Below the pieces are notes generated by a model. The model was not told the DNA's origin and did no database searches. It saw only the letters and a list, made by a program, of their open reading frames with translations. The position numbers and the translations under genes are program-made. DNA of 64,000 nt, from contig JAFKFM010000011.1 of assembly GCA_017308135.1 (NCBI GenBank), positions 364,912 through 428,911 of the forward strand. Reading direction: 5' to 3'. This DNA is from Alphaproteobacteria bacterium (GTDB lineage Bacteria; Pseudomonadota; Alphaproteobacteria; CACIAM-22H2). This document shows, one piece after another, positions 25,850 through 35,128 of the stretch; position 1 is the first letter of the stretch; every line of letters starts with the position of its first letter.

Positions 25850-27097
25850 ATGGGCAAGATGGACGTCAACGGCCGCGCCTACGCGCTGCCCCAAAATCCG
25901 GTGGTCGTCGTTTGCGTCGACGGCTCGGAACCCGGCTATATCGAAGCGGCGATCGCCAAGGGCCGCGCGCCCTTCTTCAAGCGCTGCTTCGAAAACGGCA
26001 CGTCGTTGATCGGCCATTGCGTGGTGCCCAGCTTCACCAACCCGAACAATCTGTCGATCGTCACCGGCGCACCGCCGTCGGTGCACGGGATTTCGGGCAA
26101 TTACTTCCTCGATCCCGACACGGGCAAGGAAGTGATGATGAACGATCCGAAATTCCTGCGCGCGCCCACCTTGTTCCAGAAGCTCCAGGAACTCGGCAAG
26201 ACGCTCGCCATCGTCACCGCGAAGGACAAGCTGCGCGCGTTGCTGGGCCACGGTGTGAAGATGGCGCCGGGCAAAGCCGTGTGCTTCTCGTCGGAGAAAT
26301 CCGACAAGGCGACGCTCGCCGATAACGGCATCGACAACGTCAACGCTTTCGTCGGCATGGGTGTGCCGGACGTCTATTCGGCGGGCTTGTCCGAATTCGT
26401 GTTCGCCGCCGGCGTCAAGCTGATGGAAACGATGCGCCCCGACGTGATGTATCTGTCGACGACCGATTACATCCAGCACAAGCATGCCCCCGGCACGCCG
26501 GTCGCCGACGATTTCTACGCGATGATGGATTCGTATCTGGCGCGCCTCGACGCGATGGGGGCGACGATCGTCGTCACCGCCGATCACGGCATGAACGCCA
26601 AGCACGGCGCCGACGGTAAGCCCGTCGTCGTCTATTTGCAGGACGCGCTCGACGATCTGCTCGGCAAAGCCGCCGCGCGGGTGATCCTGCCGATCACCGA
26701 TCCTTACGTCGTGCATCACGGCGCGTTGGGCTCCTACGCCGTCGTCTATCTGCCCGCGAATGCGGACAAGGCCGCTGTCGCGCGGCATATCGCGGCGATC
26801 AAGGGCATCGACAGCGTGCTGACCAAGGACGAGGCGGCGGCGAAATTCCAATTGCCGCCGGATCGTTTGGGCGAGTTGGTCGTCGTGTCGTCGAAGCATG
26901 TTACGGTCGGCACCAGCGTCGAGCGCCACGATCTTTCGGGCCTCAAGGAGCCGTTGCGCTCGCATGGCGGCGTGTCCGAGCAGAGCGTACCGCTGATTTC
27001 CAATCGCAAACTGACGGTCGAAGCCGGGCGGACCTACCGCAATTTCGACGCGTTCGACTTCGCCTTCAACCGTGTCGCCGAAAAGGTGCCCGCATGA
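25850..27097 (+). CDS. phnA: Phosphonoacetate hydrolase
   Basis: A 415-aa zinc enzyme of the alkaline phosphatase superfamily that splits phosphonoacetate into acetate and phosphate. The metal/nucleophile region [37 protein letters not shown] and the metal motif [10 protein letters not shown] are visible. It stands between phnW and phnY, the gene set of the PhnW-PhnY-PhnA pathway, which strongly supports this call over a generic phosphodiesterase. An AAGGAG site precedes the ATG. Confidence 0.92.
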   Translation: MGKMDVNGRAYALPQNPVVVVCVDGSEPGYIEAAIAKGRAPFFKRCFENGTSLIGHCVVPSFTNPNNLSIVTGAPPSVHGISGNYFLDPDTGKEVMMNDPKFLRAPTLFQKLQELGKTLAIVTAKDKLRALLGHGVKMAPGKAVCFSSEKSDKATLADNGIDNVNAFVGMGVPDVYSAGLSEFVFAAGVKLMETMRPDVMYLSTTDYIQHKHAPGTPVADDFYAMMDSYLARLDAMGATIVVTADHGMNAKHGADGKPVVVYLQDALDDLLGKAAARVILPITDPYVVHHGALGSYAVVYLPANADKAAVARHIAAIKGIDSVLTKDEAAAKFQLPPDRLGELVVVSSKHVTVGTSVERHDLSGLKEPLRSHGGVSEQSVPLISNRKLTVEAGRTYRNFDAFDFAFNRVAEKVPA

Positions 27098-28557
27098 ACG
27101 CTCCCGTGAAATTCCCCCGCATCGAGTTCCGCACGGAATCGTTGCGCATCGCCGGCAAGAAGGTCGCGGGCGATCTCGGCACGCTCGACGTGTTCGATCC
27201 CTATACCGGGGCCGTCGTCGGCACTGTGCCGCGCGCCAGCGCCGCGCAAGTCGCCGAAGCCTTCAAGATCGGGGCGGCGTTCAAGTCCAAGCTCACGCGC
27301 TACGACCGCCAGAAAATCCTGATGAAGGCGGGCGAGTTGATCGCGTCGCGCAAGGAGATGCTGGCGCGCATCATCACCGCCGAAAGCGGTTTGAGCCTGA
27401 AGGACTCGTATTACGAAGTGGGCCGCGCCTACGACGTCTATACGCTGTCGGGCCAGCTCGCGATCCGCGAGGACGCGGAGACGTTCGCCTGCGACATCAC
27501 CCCGCACGGCAAGGCGCGCCGCATCCATACGCTGCGCGAGCCGTTGCAGGGCGTCATCTCGGCGATCACGCCGTTCAATCACCCGCTCAATATGGTGTCG
27601 CACAAGATCGCGCCCGCGATCGCGACCAATAACCGCGTGGTGCTGAAGCCGACGGAACTGACGCCGCTGACGGCGCTCGCACTCGCCGACATTCTTTACG
27701 AAGCGGGCTTGCCGCCCGAAATGCTGTCGGTCGTCACCGGTTCGCCCAGCGATCTGGGCGACGCGATGATCACCGATCCGAATATCGATCTCGTCACGTT
27801 CACGGGCTCGGTCGCGGTCGGCAAGATGATCGCGCAGAAGGCCGGCTATCGCCGCGTGGTGCTCGAACTCGGCGGCAACGATCCGCTGATCGTGCTCGAC
27901 GATGCCGATCCCGATAAGGCCGCCGAACTCGCCGTCGCCGGGGCGACCAAGAATTCGGGCCAGCGCTGCACGGCCGTGAAGCGCATCCTTGCGGTCGAAA
28001 GCATCGCCGACAAGCTGGTCGAGCGCATCATGGTCCACGCCAAGAAGCTCAAATCCGGCGACCCGATGGACCCCGAAACCGATATCGGCACGGTGATCCA
28101 CGAGCGCGCGGCGCAAAGCTTCGAAAAGCGTGTGAACGACGCGGTGGGCCTCGGCGCGAAGCTCCTGCACGGCAACAACCGTCAGGGTGCTTTGTATCCG
28201 CCGACGGTCGTCGACCGCGTGCCCTACGATTGCGAATTGGTGCGCGAAGAAACCTTCGGCCCGGTCATTCCGGTCGTGCGCGTCAAGGATATCGACGACG
28301 CGATCCGCGTGTCGAACTCGACCAAATACGGTCTGTCGTCGGGCGTGTGCACCTGGCGCCTCGACCATATCAATCGGTTCATCAAGGAACTCAACGTCGG
28401 CACCGTGAATATCTGGGAAGTGCCCGGCTATCGCATCGAAATGTCGCCCTTCGGCGGCATCAAGGATTCGGGGCTCGGCCACAAGGAAGGCGTCGTCGAG
28501 GCGATGAAGTGCTTCACCAACGTGAAGACCTATTCGCTGCCCTGGAGCGCTTCCTAA
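27094..28557 (+). CDS. phnY: Phosphonoacetaldehyde dehydrogenase
   Basis: NAD-dependent aldehyde dehydrogenase of 487 aa. The general-base Glu lies in [11 protein letters not shown] and the catalytic Cys in [21 protein letters not shown] marks the cofactor site. Its ATG overlaps the phnA stop by ATGA. By context it oxidises phosphonoacetaldehyde made by PhnW to phosphonoacetate, the substrate of PhnA. The sequence alone would only say aldehyde dehydrogenase; the specific name rests on the operon. Confidence 0.9.
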   Translation: MNAPVKFPRIEFRTESLRIAGKKVAGDLGTLDVFDPYTGAVVGTVPRASAAQVAEAFKIGAAFKSKLTRYDRQKILMKAGELIASRKEMLARIITAESGLSLKDSYYEVGRAYDVYTLSGQLAIREDAETFACDITPHGKARRIHTLREPLQGVISAITPFNHPLNMVSHKIAPAIATNNRVVLKPTELTPLTALALADILYEAGLPPEMLSVVTGSPSDLGDAMITDPNIDLVTFTGSVAVGKMIAQKAGYRRVVLELGGNDPLIVLDDADPDKAAELAVAGATKNSGQRCTAVKRILAVESIADKLVERIMVHAKKLKSGDPMDPETDIGTVIHERAAQSFEKRVNDAVGLGAKLLHGNNRQGALYPPTVVDRVPYDCELVREETFGPVIPVVRVKDIDDAIRVSNSTKYGLSSGVCTWRLDHINRFIKELNVGTVNIWEVPGYRIEMSPFGGIKDSGLGHKEGVVEAMKCFTNVKTYSLPWSAS

Positions 28558-28641
28558 GCCGTCGTGTACCGGGAGTTGATCGGGCTTTACGCCGCGCATC
28601 CGTCCGTTTAGCATTCTCCGAAATAGATCCGGGGAAGGCAT

Positions 28642-29841
28642 ATGCGGATTTTGATGGTGTTGTTGGCCGCGCTGGTTTTGGGTGTCGCGCCCGCGCGTGC
28701 CGACGAAGCGAAACTCTCGGCGGAACTCGACGCGTTCGAGCAATTGACGCTGTGGCGCGATGCGGCGGGCACGGCCGCCGGCGGTGCCGTGCCGACCGGT
28801 GTTATCGTGCGTTGGAATCGGGCGCTGCGCGTGCGCGTCGTCGGACGCTCGTCGTCGAACGAGCGCGCATCGACGCTCAAATTCCTGCGCCAAGCGGGGG
28901 AGATCGCCGGGCTTGCCGTCACCATCGAAGACGGCGAAGGCAGCGGCGAGAATTTCAAGATCGAGTTTTTCCCCGAATACAGCGCGCCGCCGATGCTGCA
29001 GAGCGCCGGTTGTCTGACGCGCTATTGGAATACGGGCGGCGCATTGACGCGCGTGGAACTCTATATCCGCTCGGGGATCCGGGACTTCGATCGCTGCGTA
29101 TCGCACGAGATGCTGCACGGGTTCGGCATCCCCGCCCATCCGCACAATCTGCGCTCGGTCATGAGCTATACGCAGCAGAGCCTGTCGGAATACACGCAGA
29201 TCGATATCGATGCTTTGCGCACGCTCTATCATCCGTCGATCACGCCGGGGATGTTCCACTTGGCGGCGATGGTCGCCGCCCGCAAGGTCATCGCTGAGCG
29301 GCTGGGGATGATTCCCGCCGGCGGCGATGCAAACGCACTGGCGCGGCCGGTGATGGATCAATCGGTCGCCCGGTTGCGCAAACTGGCCGAAGGAAACGAC
29401 CGAACGGCGGCGATCGCGGCGACTCAACTCAGCATCGCCTATTTGAGCGGCCATTATGTCGGTATCGACCGCGCCGAGGCGGGCCGTTACATCCGTCTCG
29501 GGGCGGATCGCGGCGCACCCGAAGCCCAATTCGCCGCGGGTCTGATGATGAGCGAGCGCGGCAACCCCATACGGGACGATCAGGCCGCTGTCGTCTATCT
29601 CGAGAAGGCGGCCGCACAAAACCATGCGGGTGCCATGTTCGCGCTGGCGGGATTGTTGGCGAGCGGGCGCGGACGCGAAGCCGATCCGGTCGCCGCCTAT
29701 GCTTGGTACATGCTCGCTGCGGCACGCAATGTTCCGGGGGCCGCGACGGCCCGCGATAATTTGAGCGCGAATTTGAGCGCGGCGCAGCTTGCCGAAGCCA
29801 AGTCCCGCGCCGAGAAACTCCTGCCCCAACCCGCGCGCTGA
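28642..29841 (+). CDS. Exported DUF2927-like putative metalloprotease fused to Sel1 repeats
   Basis: A 399-aa secreted protein. The signal peptide (LMVLLAALVLGVAPARA) is followed by a domain with H155-E-x-x-H159 and a third His at 166 in SHEMLHGFGIPAH, and a Met in SVMSY shortly after, the layout of zinc-binding DUF2927/metzincin-like proteins. From about residue 255 to the end it has Sel1/TPR-like repeats (NDRTAAIAATQLSIAYLSG, APEAQFAAGLMMSERGN, AGAMFALAGLLASGRGRE, DPVAAYAWYMLAAARNVPG). The combination suggests a periplasmic protease or inactive relative with a protein-interaction tail. Confidence 0.75.
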   Translation: MRILMVLLAALVLGVAPARADEAKLSAELDAFEQLTLWRDAAGTAAGGAVPTGVIVRWNRALRVRVVGRSSSNERASTLKFLRQAGEIAGLAVTIEDGEGSGENFKIEFFPEYSAPPMLQSAGCLTRYWNTGGALTRVELYIRSGIRDFDRCVSHEMLHGFGIPAHPHNLRSVMSYTQQSLSEYTQIDIDALRTLYHPSITPGMFHLAAMVAARKVIAERLGMIPAGGDANALARPVMDQSVARLRKLAEGNDRTAAIAATQLSIAYLSGHYVGIDRAEAGRYIRLGADRGAPEAQFAAGLMMSERGNPIRDDQAAVVYLEKAAAQNHAGAMFALAGLLASGRGREADPVAAYAWYMLAAARNVPGAATARDNLSANLSAAQLAEAKSRAEKLLPQPAR

Positions 29842-29917
29842 GCGTCCCCAAAACAGGACTCGCTATTCGCCAAGTCCGGATCGTAATATTTCCGTCATAA
29901 ACCCGGGGGAGGGGAAA

Positions 29918-31861
29918 ATGGCGGAATTCGAAGACGATCCGGAATCGATCGGCATCGCGCGCCCGATGGGCCGCGTGTTCGGCGACATCGCGCAAGAACG
30001 TTTGAGCCGTCGCGCGTTGTTGGGCGGCGCGGCCGCGGCGGGACTTGCCGCGGCGCTGCCCGAAGAAGCCCAGGCGCAGGCCGGGCGCTCGTCGCTGAAA
30101 TTCACCGACGCCGACAGCGTGATGAACGCGCAAGATCGCGTCGCCCCCGGCTACAAGCGCAGCTTCGTCATCAAATGGGGCGATCCGCTGTTCCCGGACG
30201 CGCCCGCTTTCGATCCGCGCGCGCAAAGCGGCGCCAAGCAGGAACGCCAATTCGGCTACAACAACGATTTCATGGCGTTCTTCCCGCTGCCCTACGGTTC
30301 GCGCAGTTCGACGCGCGGCTTGCTGCACGTCAATCACGAGTACTGCAACGGGAACTTGATGTTCCCGGGCATCGGCGAGCGCGGCAACCAGACCAAGGAG
30401 CAATGCGAAGTCGAGATGGCAGCACACGGGTTGTCGGTGATCGAGGTCGCGAAGATCGGCGGCGAATGGCGCTTCGTGCGCGACAGCAAGTTCAATCGCC
30501 GCCTGTCGGGTTCGGGCGAGATGTTCCATGTCTCGGGCCCGGCGGCGGGGCATCCGCGCTTGCGCTCCAACGAGGATCGCACCGGCACGCTGGTCGTCGG
30601 CACGCTGAATAATTGCGCGGGCGGCGTGACGCCCTGGGGCACGGTGTTGTCGGGCGAGGAGAACTTCAACGGCTATTTCGGCGGCGACGCGGCCAAAACG
30701 CCGGAGGCGCGCAACCATCGCCGCTACGGCGTGCAGGCCTATCAGGGGGCGCCCTGGGCGACGTATTTCGAACGCTTCAACGTCGAAAAGAACCCGAACG
30801 AACCCAACCGTTACGGCTGGGTCGTCGAATACGATCCCTATGATCCCAAATCCTCGCCGGTGAAGCGCACCGCGTTGGGCCGCTTCAAGCACGAGGGGGC
30901 AACTTGCGTCGTGTGCCCGGACGGGCGTGTCGCGGTTTATTCGGGCGACGACGAGCGCTTCGAATATGTCTATCGCTTCGTCTCGTCGGGCAAGTTCGAT
31001 CCGAAGAACCGCCGCGCAAATCGCGATCTGCTGGATGAAGGCACATTGTCGGTCGCGCGGTTCGACGCGGACGGTTCGTTGCGCTGGCTGCCGCTCGTCC
31101 ATGGGCAAGGGCCGCTCACCGCCGCGAATGGTTTCGACAGCCAGGCCGACGTGCTGATCGAAGCGCGCCGCGCGGCCGATCTGGTCGGCGCCACGCCGAT
31201 GGATCGCCCGGAGGACGTCGAGACCAATCCGGTGACCGGGCGCACCTATGTGATGTGCACCTATAACGAACGCCGCGCGGCGGCGGATGCGGCGGAGGCG
31301 CGCACGCGCGTGAACCCCGCCAATCCGCGCGTGGGCAGCCGCACGGGCCATGTCGTCGAGATGATCCCGCCCGGCGGGCGCGGGGCGAAGGCCGATCATG
31401 CGGCGGACGTGTTCCGCTGGGACATTTTCCTGATGGGCGGCGATCCCGCCGATCCGGCATCGGGCGCCAAATATGGTGCTGGCGTGGGGCCGCATGGCTG
31501 GTTGGCGGCCCCCGACAACGTCGCCTTCGATCCGAAGGGCCGGATGTGGATCTCGACCGACGGCATGCCCACGCAAGCCTCGCCCGCCCGTGCCGACGGC
31601 TTGTTCGGCACCGATACCGAAGGGCCGGGACGTGCGGTCACCAAGCGCATTTACGGGGCGCCCTCGGGCGCGGAAGTCTGCGGGCCGTGTTTCACACCCG
31701 ACGGCAAGACGCTGTTCCTCGCCATTCAGCATCCGGGCGAGGCGCGCGGCTCGAATTACGAGAACCCGTCGACGCGCTGGCCGGATTTCCGCGACGACAC
31801 GCCGCCGCGCCCGTCGGTGATCGCGGTCGAGAAGATCGACGGCGGCGAGATCGGTTCTTAG
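29918..31861 (+). CDS. PhoX/DUF839 family Tat-exported protein
   Basis: A 647-aa protein of the PhoX-type phosphatase (DUF839) family. A Tat signal SRRALLGGAAAAGLAAALPE lies at about residues 30-50. Beta-propeller-type motifs follow, such as GLLHVNHEYCNGN, WGTVLSGEENFNGYF and GCDGRVAVYSGDDERFEY-like stretch (CPDGRVAVYSGDDERF). PhoX enzymes are Ca/Fe phosphatases secreted for phosphate acquisition. The ATG at 29918 has a GGGGGAGGGG ribosome site. Its 3' end overlaps the convergent lysozyme-like gene by 4 bases. Confidence 0.83.
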   Translation: MAEFEDDPESIGIARPMGRVFGDIAQERLSRRALLGGAAAAGLAAALPEEAQAQAGRSSLKFTDADSVMNAQDRVAPGYKRSFVIKWGDPLFPDAPAFDPRAQSGAKQERQFGYNNDFMAFFPLPYGSRSSTRGLLHVNHEYCNGNLMFPGIGERGNQTKEQCEVEMAAHGLSVIEVAKIGGEWRFVRDSKFNRRLSGSGEMFHVSGPAAGHPRLRSNEDRTGTLVVGTLNNCAGGVTPWGTVLSGEENFNGYFGGDAAKTPEARNHRRYGVQAYQGAPWATYFERFNVEKNPNEPNRYGWVVEYDPYDPKSSPVKRTALGRFKHEGATCVVCPDGRVAVYSGDDERFEYVYRFVSSGKFDPKNRRANRDLLDEGTLSVARFDADGSLRWLPLVHGQGPLTAANGFDSQADVLIEARRAADLVGATPMDRPEDVETNPVTGRTYVMCTYNERRAAADAAEARTRVNPANPRVGSRTGHVVEMIPPGGRGAKADHAADVFRWDIFLMGGDPADPASGAKYGAGVGPHGWLAAPDNVAFDPKGRMWISTDGMPTQASPARADGLFGTDTEGPGRAVTKRIYGAPSGAEVCGPCFTPDGKTLFLAIQHPGEARGSNYENPSTRWPDFRDDTPPRPSVIAVEKIDGGEIGS

Positions 31862-32613
31862 CCGTCGTTCGCCGAGAGCTGGGCTTGAAGCTGCGCCGAC
31901 AACGCGTTCGGCGCGGCATCCGGCCGGCGGCCGCGCGCGACGACGATCCCTTCGGTGAATTCCGCCCCCGACACGCGCCCGCGCGTGTCGGTAACGCCGT
32001 CGAGGTCGAGGCGCTGCGCGACTTCGCCCGCCGTGCGCGCGCGCTTGGCGTCGCGATCGTGGAACACCGCGCGGTTCGCCTTGGCGGCGACCGGCAGCAC
32101 GCGATTGGCGGGCTGGTCGGGATTGGCCTCGGCCGCTTTGATCAGGCGCACCGCACCCGACGCGCCCAGGAAATGCGCGGCGTAAACCTCCTGATAGGTC
32201 GGCTCGCGGCCCAGCGCCTTCTGCAAACTGCTGCGGTTGGTCTTCGACAATTCGCCGGCCATCGCGGCGGCGAGTTTGGCATCCTTGCGCAGGGCAAGAA
32301 TTGCCGATCGGTCGTCGGCACTCGGCACTTCGTTCCGGCCGGTGGCGGGGTCCCGCGCGATTTTCGCGGCCGCGTCGCCCATGCCGTATTTTGCGCCGTG
32401 GCGGCGCACAAGCTCCAGCCAGGTCTGCTCGGTGAACTGAAAAAGCCCCGTGGCGCTGGAATTCGGGTTCTTGGCGTCGGTTTTCAGGCCGCTTTCGCGC
32501 CGCGCGGTCGCCAGCAATTCGGCGAAGCCGGCCGTCCCCCGGCGCGCCGGCTCGGCCAAAGCCTGGCGGATCGAGGCGGGGGCGGGGCGGGTGGCGATGG
32601 TCTCGACGGTCAT
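31858..32613 (-). CDS. Lytic transglycosylase / lysozyme-like protein
   Basis: A 251-aa protein with an SLT-type fold at residues about 25-110: the catalytic Glu in LLATARRESGLKTDAKN and the following SSATGLFQFTEQTWLELV are typical. The second half is low-complexity and charged. No signal peptide is visible, so export might use a flagellar or other route. The ATG at 32613 opens MTVETIATRPAPASIRQ; the longer open frame upstream is not favoured. It is the last host gene before tRNA-Pro. Confidence 0.75.
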   Translation of the reverse strand: MTVETIATRPAPASIRQALAEPARRGTAGFAELLATARRESGLKTDAKNPNSSATGLFQFTEQTWLELVRRHGAKYGMGDAAAKIARDPATGRNEVPSADDRSAILALRKDAKLAAAMAGELSKTNRSSLQKALGREPTYQEVYAAHFLGASGAVRLIKAAEANPDQPANRVLPVAAKANRAVFHDRDAKRARTAGEVAQRLDLDGVTDTRGRVSGAEFTEGIVVARGRRPDAAPNALSAQLQAQLSANDG

Positions 32614-32761
32614 GGCGGGCAGAATATCGCAACGCCCGTGCCAAAGTCCCCAGATCACGGAAACGCGCGGTTTTCGGGGCCCAAAACGGGGCCGGAAAAC
32701 CCGCCCCATCAATCGCTTGCGAAGGGCGGCCAGGGGCGGTATAGGGACGGCCCCGCACGGT

Positions 32762-32838
32762 CGGAGCGTAGCTCAGCCTGGTAGAGCACTAGCTTCGGGA
32801 GCTAGGGGCCGGAGGTTCGAATCCTCTCGCTCCGACCA
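32762..32838 (+). tRNA. tRNA-Pro (anticodon CGG)
   Basis: Complete 77-base tRNA with encoded CCA. The acceptor stem CGGAGCG pairs with CGCTCCG, the D arm has GCTC...GAGC, the anticodon stem CTAGC/GCTAG encloses loop TTCGGGA (anticodon CGG), and the T arm is GGAGG-TTCGAAT-CCTCT. Its 3' half, from the anticodon loop on, is duplicated at 57907, marking it as the integration site of the mobile element. Confidence 0.96.
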
Positions 32839-32859
32839 GCGGATTTCAATGACTTAGCC
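32794..32859 (+). repeat. att site, tRNA side (attL)
   Basis: Begins with the anticodon loop of tRNA-Pro and runs past the tRNA end to GACTTAGCC. It matches 57907-57972 over 66 bases with one mismatch (A32843 versus G57956); the first 49 bases are identical. The identity starts precisely at the loop base, as expected if strand exchange is in the anticodon loop. Confidence 0.93.
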
Positions 32860-32864
32860 CCGTT

Positions 32865-32950
32865 GTTGCCACGCGGTTAACGGCCCAATTTGGGCCCGTT
32901 GCCACGTGTTGCCACGCCCGTGGCAACAGCGTTGCCATTCGCGTTGCCAC
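32865..32950. repeat. GTTGCCAC arm-type repeats beside attL
   Basis: GTTGCCAC occurs at 32865, 32898, 32908 and 32943, with an inverted copy GTGGCAAC at 32920. The copies at 32908-32927 form the palindrome GTTGCCACGCCCGTGGCAAC. The same motif recurs beside attR. Most of these bases also encode the Asn/Gly/Ala-rich C-terminal tail of the integrase. Probable integrase or excisionase arm sites. Confidence 0.7.
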
Positions 32951-34208
32951 CGACCGGCAGTTCGAGGAGGGCTTTGCGAAGCCCCTCATCGTTCAACCGC
33001 GCATAGTGCTTATTCGTCACGTCGGAGGTCGGGCTGTGGCCCGCCACCCGCTTCACGATGAAGTCGTCCACGCCGCGATTGGCCAGCGCCGTGATATACG
33101 CGCGCCGCAATCGTTGGGGCGACAGCGGGATCTGCTCGCCCTCCCATTTCATCCGCTTGGCGGCGCGGACGAAGGCGCGTTTGAGATTGGCAAGCGGCTT
33201 GTCTTTCGGTGGCCCCCCGTCCTTCGGGATCTCCTTCTCGGCGGCGGGGAAGACAAGCGAGTCATCAGAGATCGTCTCGAAAGCTTCGCGCGCGCGCCGC
33301 ATCGCCAACAGTTCGTCGTGCAAGCCTTGCGAGAAGAGGACCCGTCGAATTGACGGTCTCGACTTCGGTTTGCCGCGACGCGTTTTGCGCACTTCGACCA
33401 TCGATCGTTCCAAGTCGATCTGAGGCCATGTGAGTTTGAGCACTTCGCTTTTACGTAAGCCCGTTTCCGCGAAGAGCCAGAACATTCCGAAGTACGGACG
33501 CTCCATTACTTGGATAACCGATGTGAGCTCCGCTTCTGTAAGCCGGCGCTCGTCATCCTCTTCGATGCCGACGCCCGGAAGTTTGGGCGCGCGGTACCAG
33601 TCGAAAATACGCTCACTGAAGTTCAAGACTTTACGCATGACCGTCGCTTCACCTTGGACGGTATTGGGCGCGTAGCCGTCCTTCTCCATGCGCTGCCGTA
33701 GATAGGCGCCCCAATTAAGCTCGTTTATTTGCGGCAGTTGATAGTTCGCGAAAACGTCGAGAAGCGGCTTCAGTCGAGCGAGATCGGTTGCGTGTGATGC
33801 TTCCCGTTTCTTGCCGACCGCGATCTTGTCTTTCGACGAACGTTTCCAAAGTTCCACCGCGGCGCCGAAGGTCGGTCTTGCTGGACCTGGTCCGGCGAGC
33901 GGCGCGCTCATCTGGACCGGCATCGCCGGTGCCGTTGGGATTGGCATGGGCATGCCGTTCATGAGCGAATTGTAGAGTGCGTTTCCCGCCTGGGCGTGAC
34001 GGGTGTTGATCGTTGCGAGCTTCGCAGCCAAGTCGACTGCGAAGGTCTCGGCCTGATTCACCGTTTCAAACAACACGCGTCGACGACGGCCGTAACTGGA
34101 ACTCTTCGGCACGTCGACGAACCAACTGCCAGTCTTGTGACCGTTGCGCACTTGCGGCCGGACACGAAATCCGGCGACCGTGCGCGGGGACCATTTGCTT
34201 TTCGTCAT
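32877..34208 (-). CDS. int: Tyrosine recombinase/integrase
   Basis: A 443-aa phage-type integrase. An N-terminal arm-binding region precedes a SAM-like core-binding domain (about 150-240), then the catalytic domain: Arg in FAETGLRKSEVLKLTW, Arg in SPQRLRRAYITAL, the second His in VAGHSPTSDV, and the nucleophile Tyr in NKHYARL. The first box II residue is Gln (QRLRR) where His is usual (HxLRR). The C-terminal tail GGNANGNAVATGVATR is encoded by the GTTGCCAC arm repeats. The gene overlaps the upstream HTH gene by ATGA and reads toward the tRNA. Confidence 0.92.
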   Translation of the reverse strand: MTKSKWSPRTVAGFRVRPQVRNGHKTGSWFVDVPKSSSYGRRRRVLFETVNQAETFAVDLAAKLATINTRHAQAGNALYNSLMNGMPMPIPTAPAMPVQMSAPLAGPGPARPTFGAAVELWKRSSKDKIAVGKKREASHATDLARLKPLLDVFANYQLPQINELNWGAYLRQRMEKDGYAPNTVQGEATVMRKVLNFSERIFDWYRAPKLPGVGIEEDDERRLTEAELTSVIQVMERPYFGMFWLFAETGLRKSEVLKLTWPQIDLERSMVEVRKTRRGKPKSRPSIRRVLFSQGLHDELLAMRRAREAFETISDDSLVFPAAEKEIPKDGGPPKDKPLANLKRAFVRAAKRMKWEGEQIPLSPQRLRRAYITALANRGVDDFIVKRVAGHSPTSDVTNKHYARLNDEGLRKALLELPVGGNANGNAVATGVATRGNGPKLGR

Positions 34209-34627
34209 GTTGGCGTTCTCCGTTTCCGGGAACGCCCGCGCGCCTTATCGGCCAGAGCATCTAGGTCGATCTCTTCGGGATTCGCAAGCGGCTCGATTGG
34301 GGGTTGGCCGACGACGCAATGGATACGAACGTAGCGATCCAGATCGTCGGGGTAGTACAAAACGACGCGTCCAGGTTTGAACTTTGGGAGTATTGAAGTC
34401 GGAATCCGACGCAGGGTATCGGGCGCGAGCCGGTAGCGTCGGCAGGCCTCGGCCGCGTCGATCGGAATGTTTCGATCGAGATTCTGAACGGTGGCCACGA
34501 GTTTTTCGATGCCGGCCGCGAGCCACTCGAAGCCTTCCGGTTTAACGGGGCGCGCGTTCGAACCGCCATCGTCATCGGCGGATTGGGCCGATACGGTCTG
34601 CTGCGGTGAGAGGGGTGCCACGTGCAT
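34205..34627 (-). CDS. HTH protein, probable excisionase/integrase accessory
   Basis: A 140-aa protein coupled to the integrase by an ATGA overlap. The middle region IPIDAAEACRRYRLAPDTLR resembles a MerR/excisionase-type helix-turn-helix, followed by RRIPTSILPKFKPGRVVLYY and PDDLDRYVR, the wing-like end typical of AlpA/Xis family proteins. The C-terminus is basic (ARGRSRKRRTPT). By position it should direct excision or control integrase synthesis. The 80-residue N-terminal extension is not recognised. Confidence 0.65.
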   Translation of the reverse strand: MHVAPLSPQQTVSAQSADDDGGSNARPVKPEGFEWLAAGIEKLVATVQNLDRNIPIDAAEACRRYRLAPDTLRRIPTSILPKFKPGRVVLYYPDDLDRYVRIHCVVGQPPIEPLANPEEIDLDALADKARGRSRKRRTPT

Positions 34628-34644
34628 GGCATCCCAATTGACAC

Positions 34645-35128
34645 GAAGTGACTTAAGAACCGAAGCGTTCGGCCCCTGAAATTCGGCCGGCTCGCTGAAA
34701 AATCATCGCAGTCGAAAAATCATAACAAAATCAATGCGGGCGTCAGGCGAACTCGAGGTAGCAACCGGCTCGAGTCTGGAAAATTGCCTTCATCCCGTCA
34801 GTTTTTTGCCGCTTCGCGAGTTCTTTTGCTCCTTTTTGGCTTTTTTCCTTTTCTCCTTTTTTCCTTTTTGGCTTTTTGGCTTCTGCCTTAGATCATTCAT
34901 GGCTTTTTGCCTTAGATCATTCATTCATTCATTCATTCATTCATTTAGTCAGTCGATAGAGCGGCGACGCAATTCCGAGCATTCAGGCCGTTCAGCGCAA
35001 GAATATTGCCAACCGGTTTCGGCTGCCGATGTCGAACATGACGCGCTACGCTTCAATCGCACGGCCGGGATCTCGCGTGAGCGGTAGTCGCCATCACGCG
35101 AGTCAGCAGCGTGTCGGTGCTTTCAGGA
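34645..35128. other. Non-coding region with pyrimidine tract, TCAT repeat and hairpin
   Basis: No convincing gene. It holds a T/C-rich tract (34801-34890) with repeated CCTTTTT and GGCTTTTT blocks, a duplicated GCCTTAGATCATTCAT unit, seven TCAT units (34917-34944), and a perfect 9-bp inverted repeat CTCGCGTGA/TCACGCGAG (35072-35102) just downstream of the 183-aa protein gene. An open frame through it on the + strand encodes low-complexity Phe/Ser/His runs and is rejected. Possible transfer origin or promoter region. Confidence 0.5.
34917..34944. repeat. TCAT tetranucleotide repeat, seven units
   Basis: Seven perfect tandem TCAT units, preceded by two near copies of the block GCCTTAGATCATTCAT. 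Such short tandem repeats can change length by slippage. No coding frame that it would switch was found, so any phase-variation role would be at the promoter level. Confidence 0.85.

Noticed and set aside
34917..34944. CRISPR array
   Set aside because: The tandem TCAT units have no spacers and no cas genes are nearby.
34734..35087. + strand open frame of 117 aa rich in Phe, Ser and His
   Set aside because: It is produced by the pyrimidine tract and TCAT repeat, lacks a ribosome site, and has no protein-like composition.
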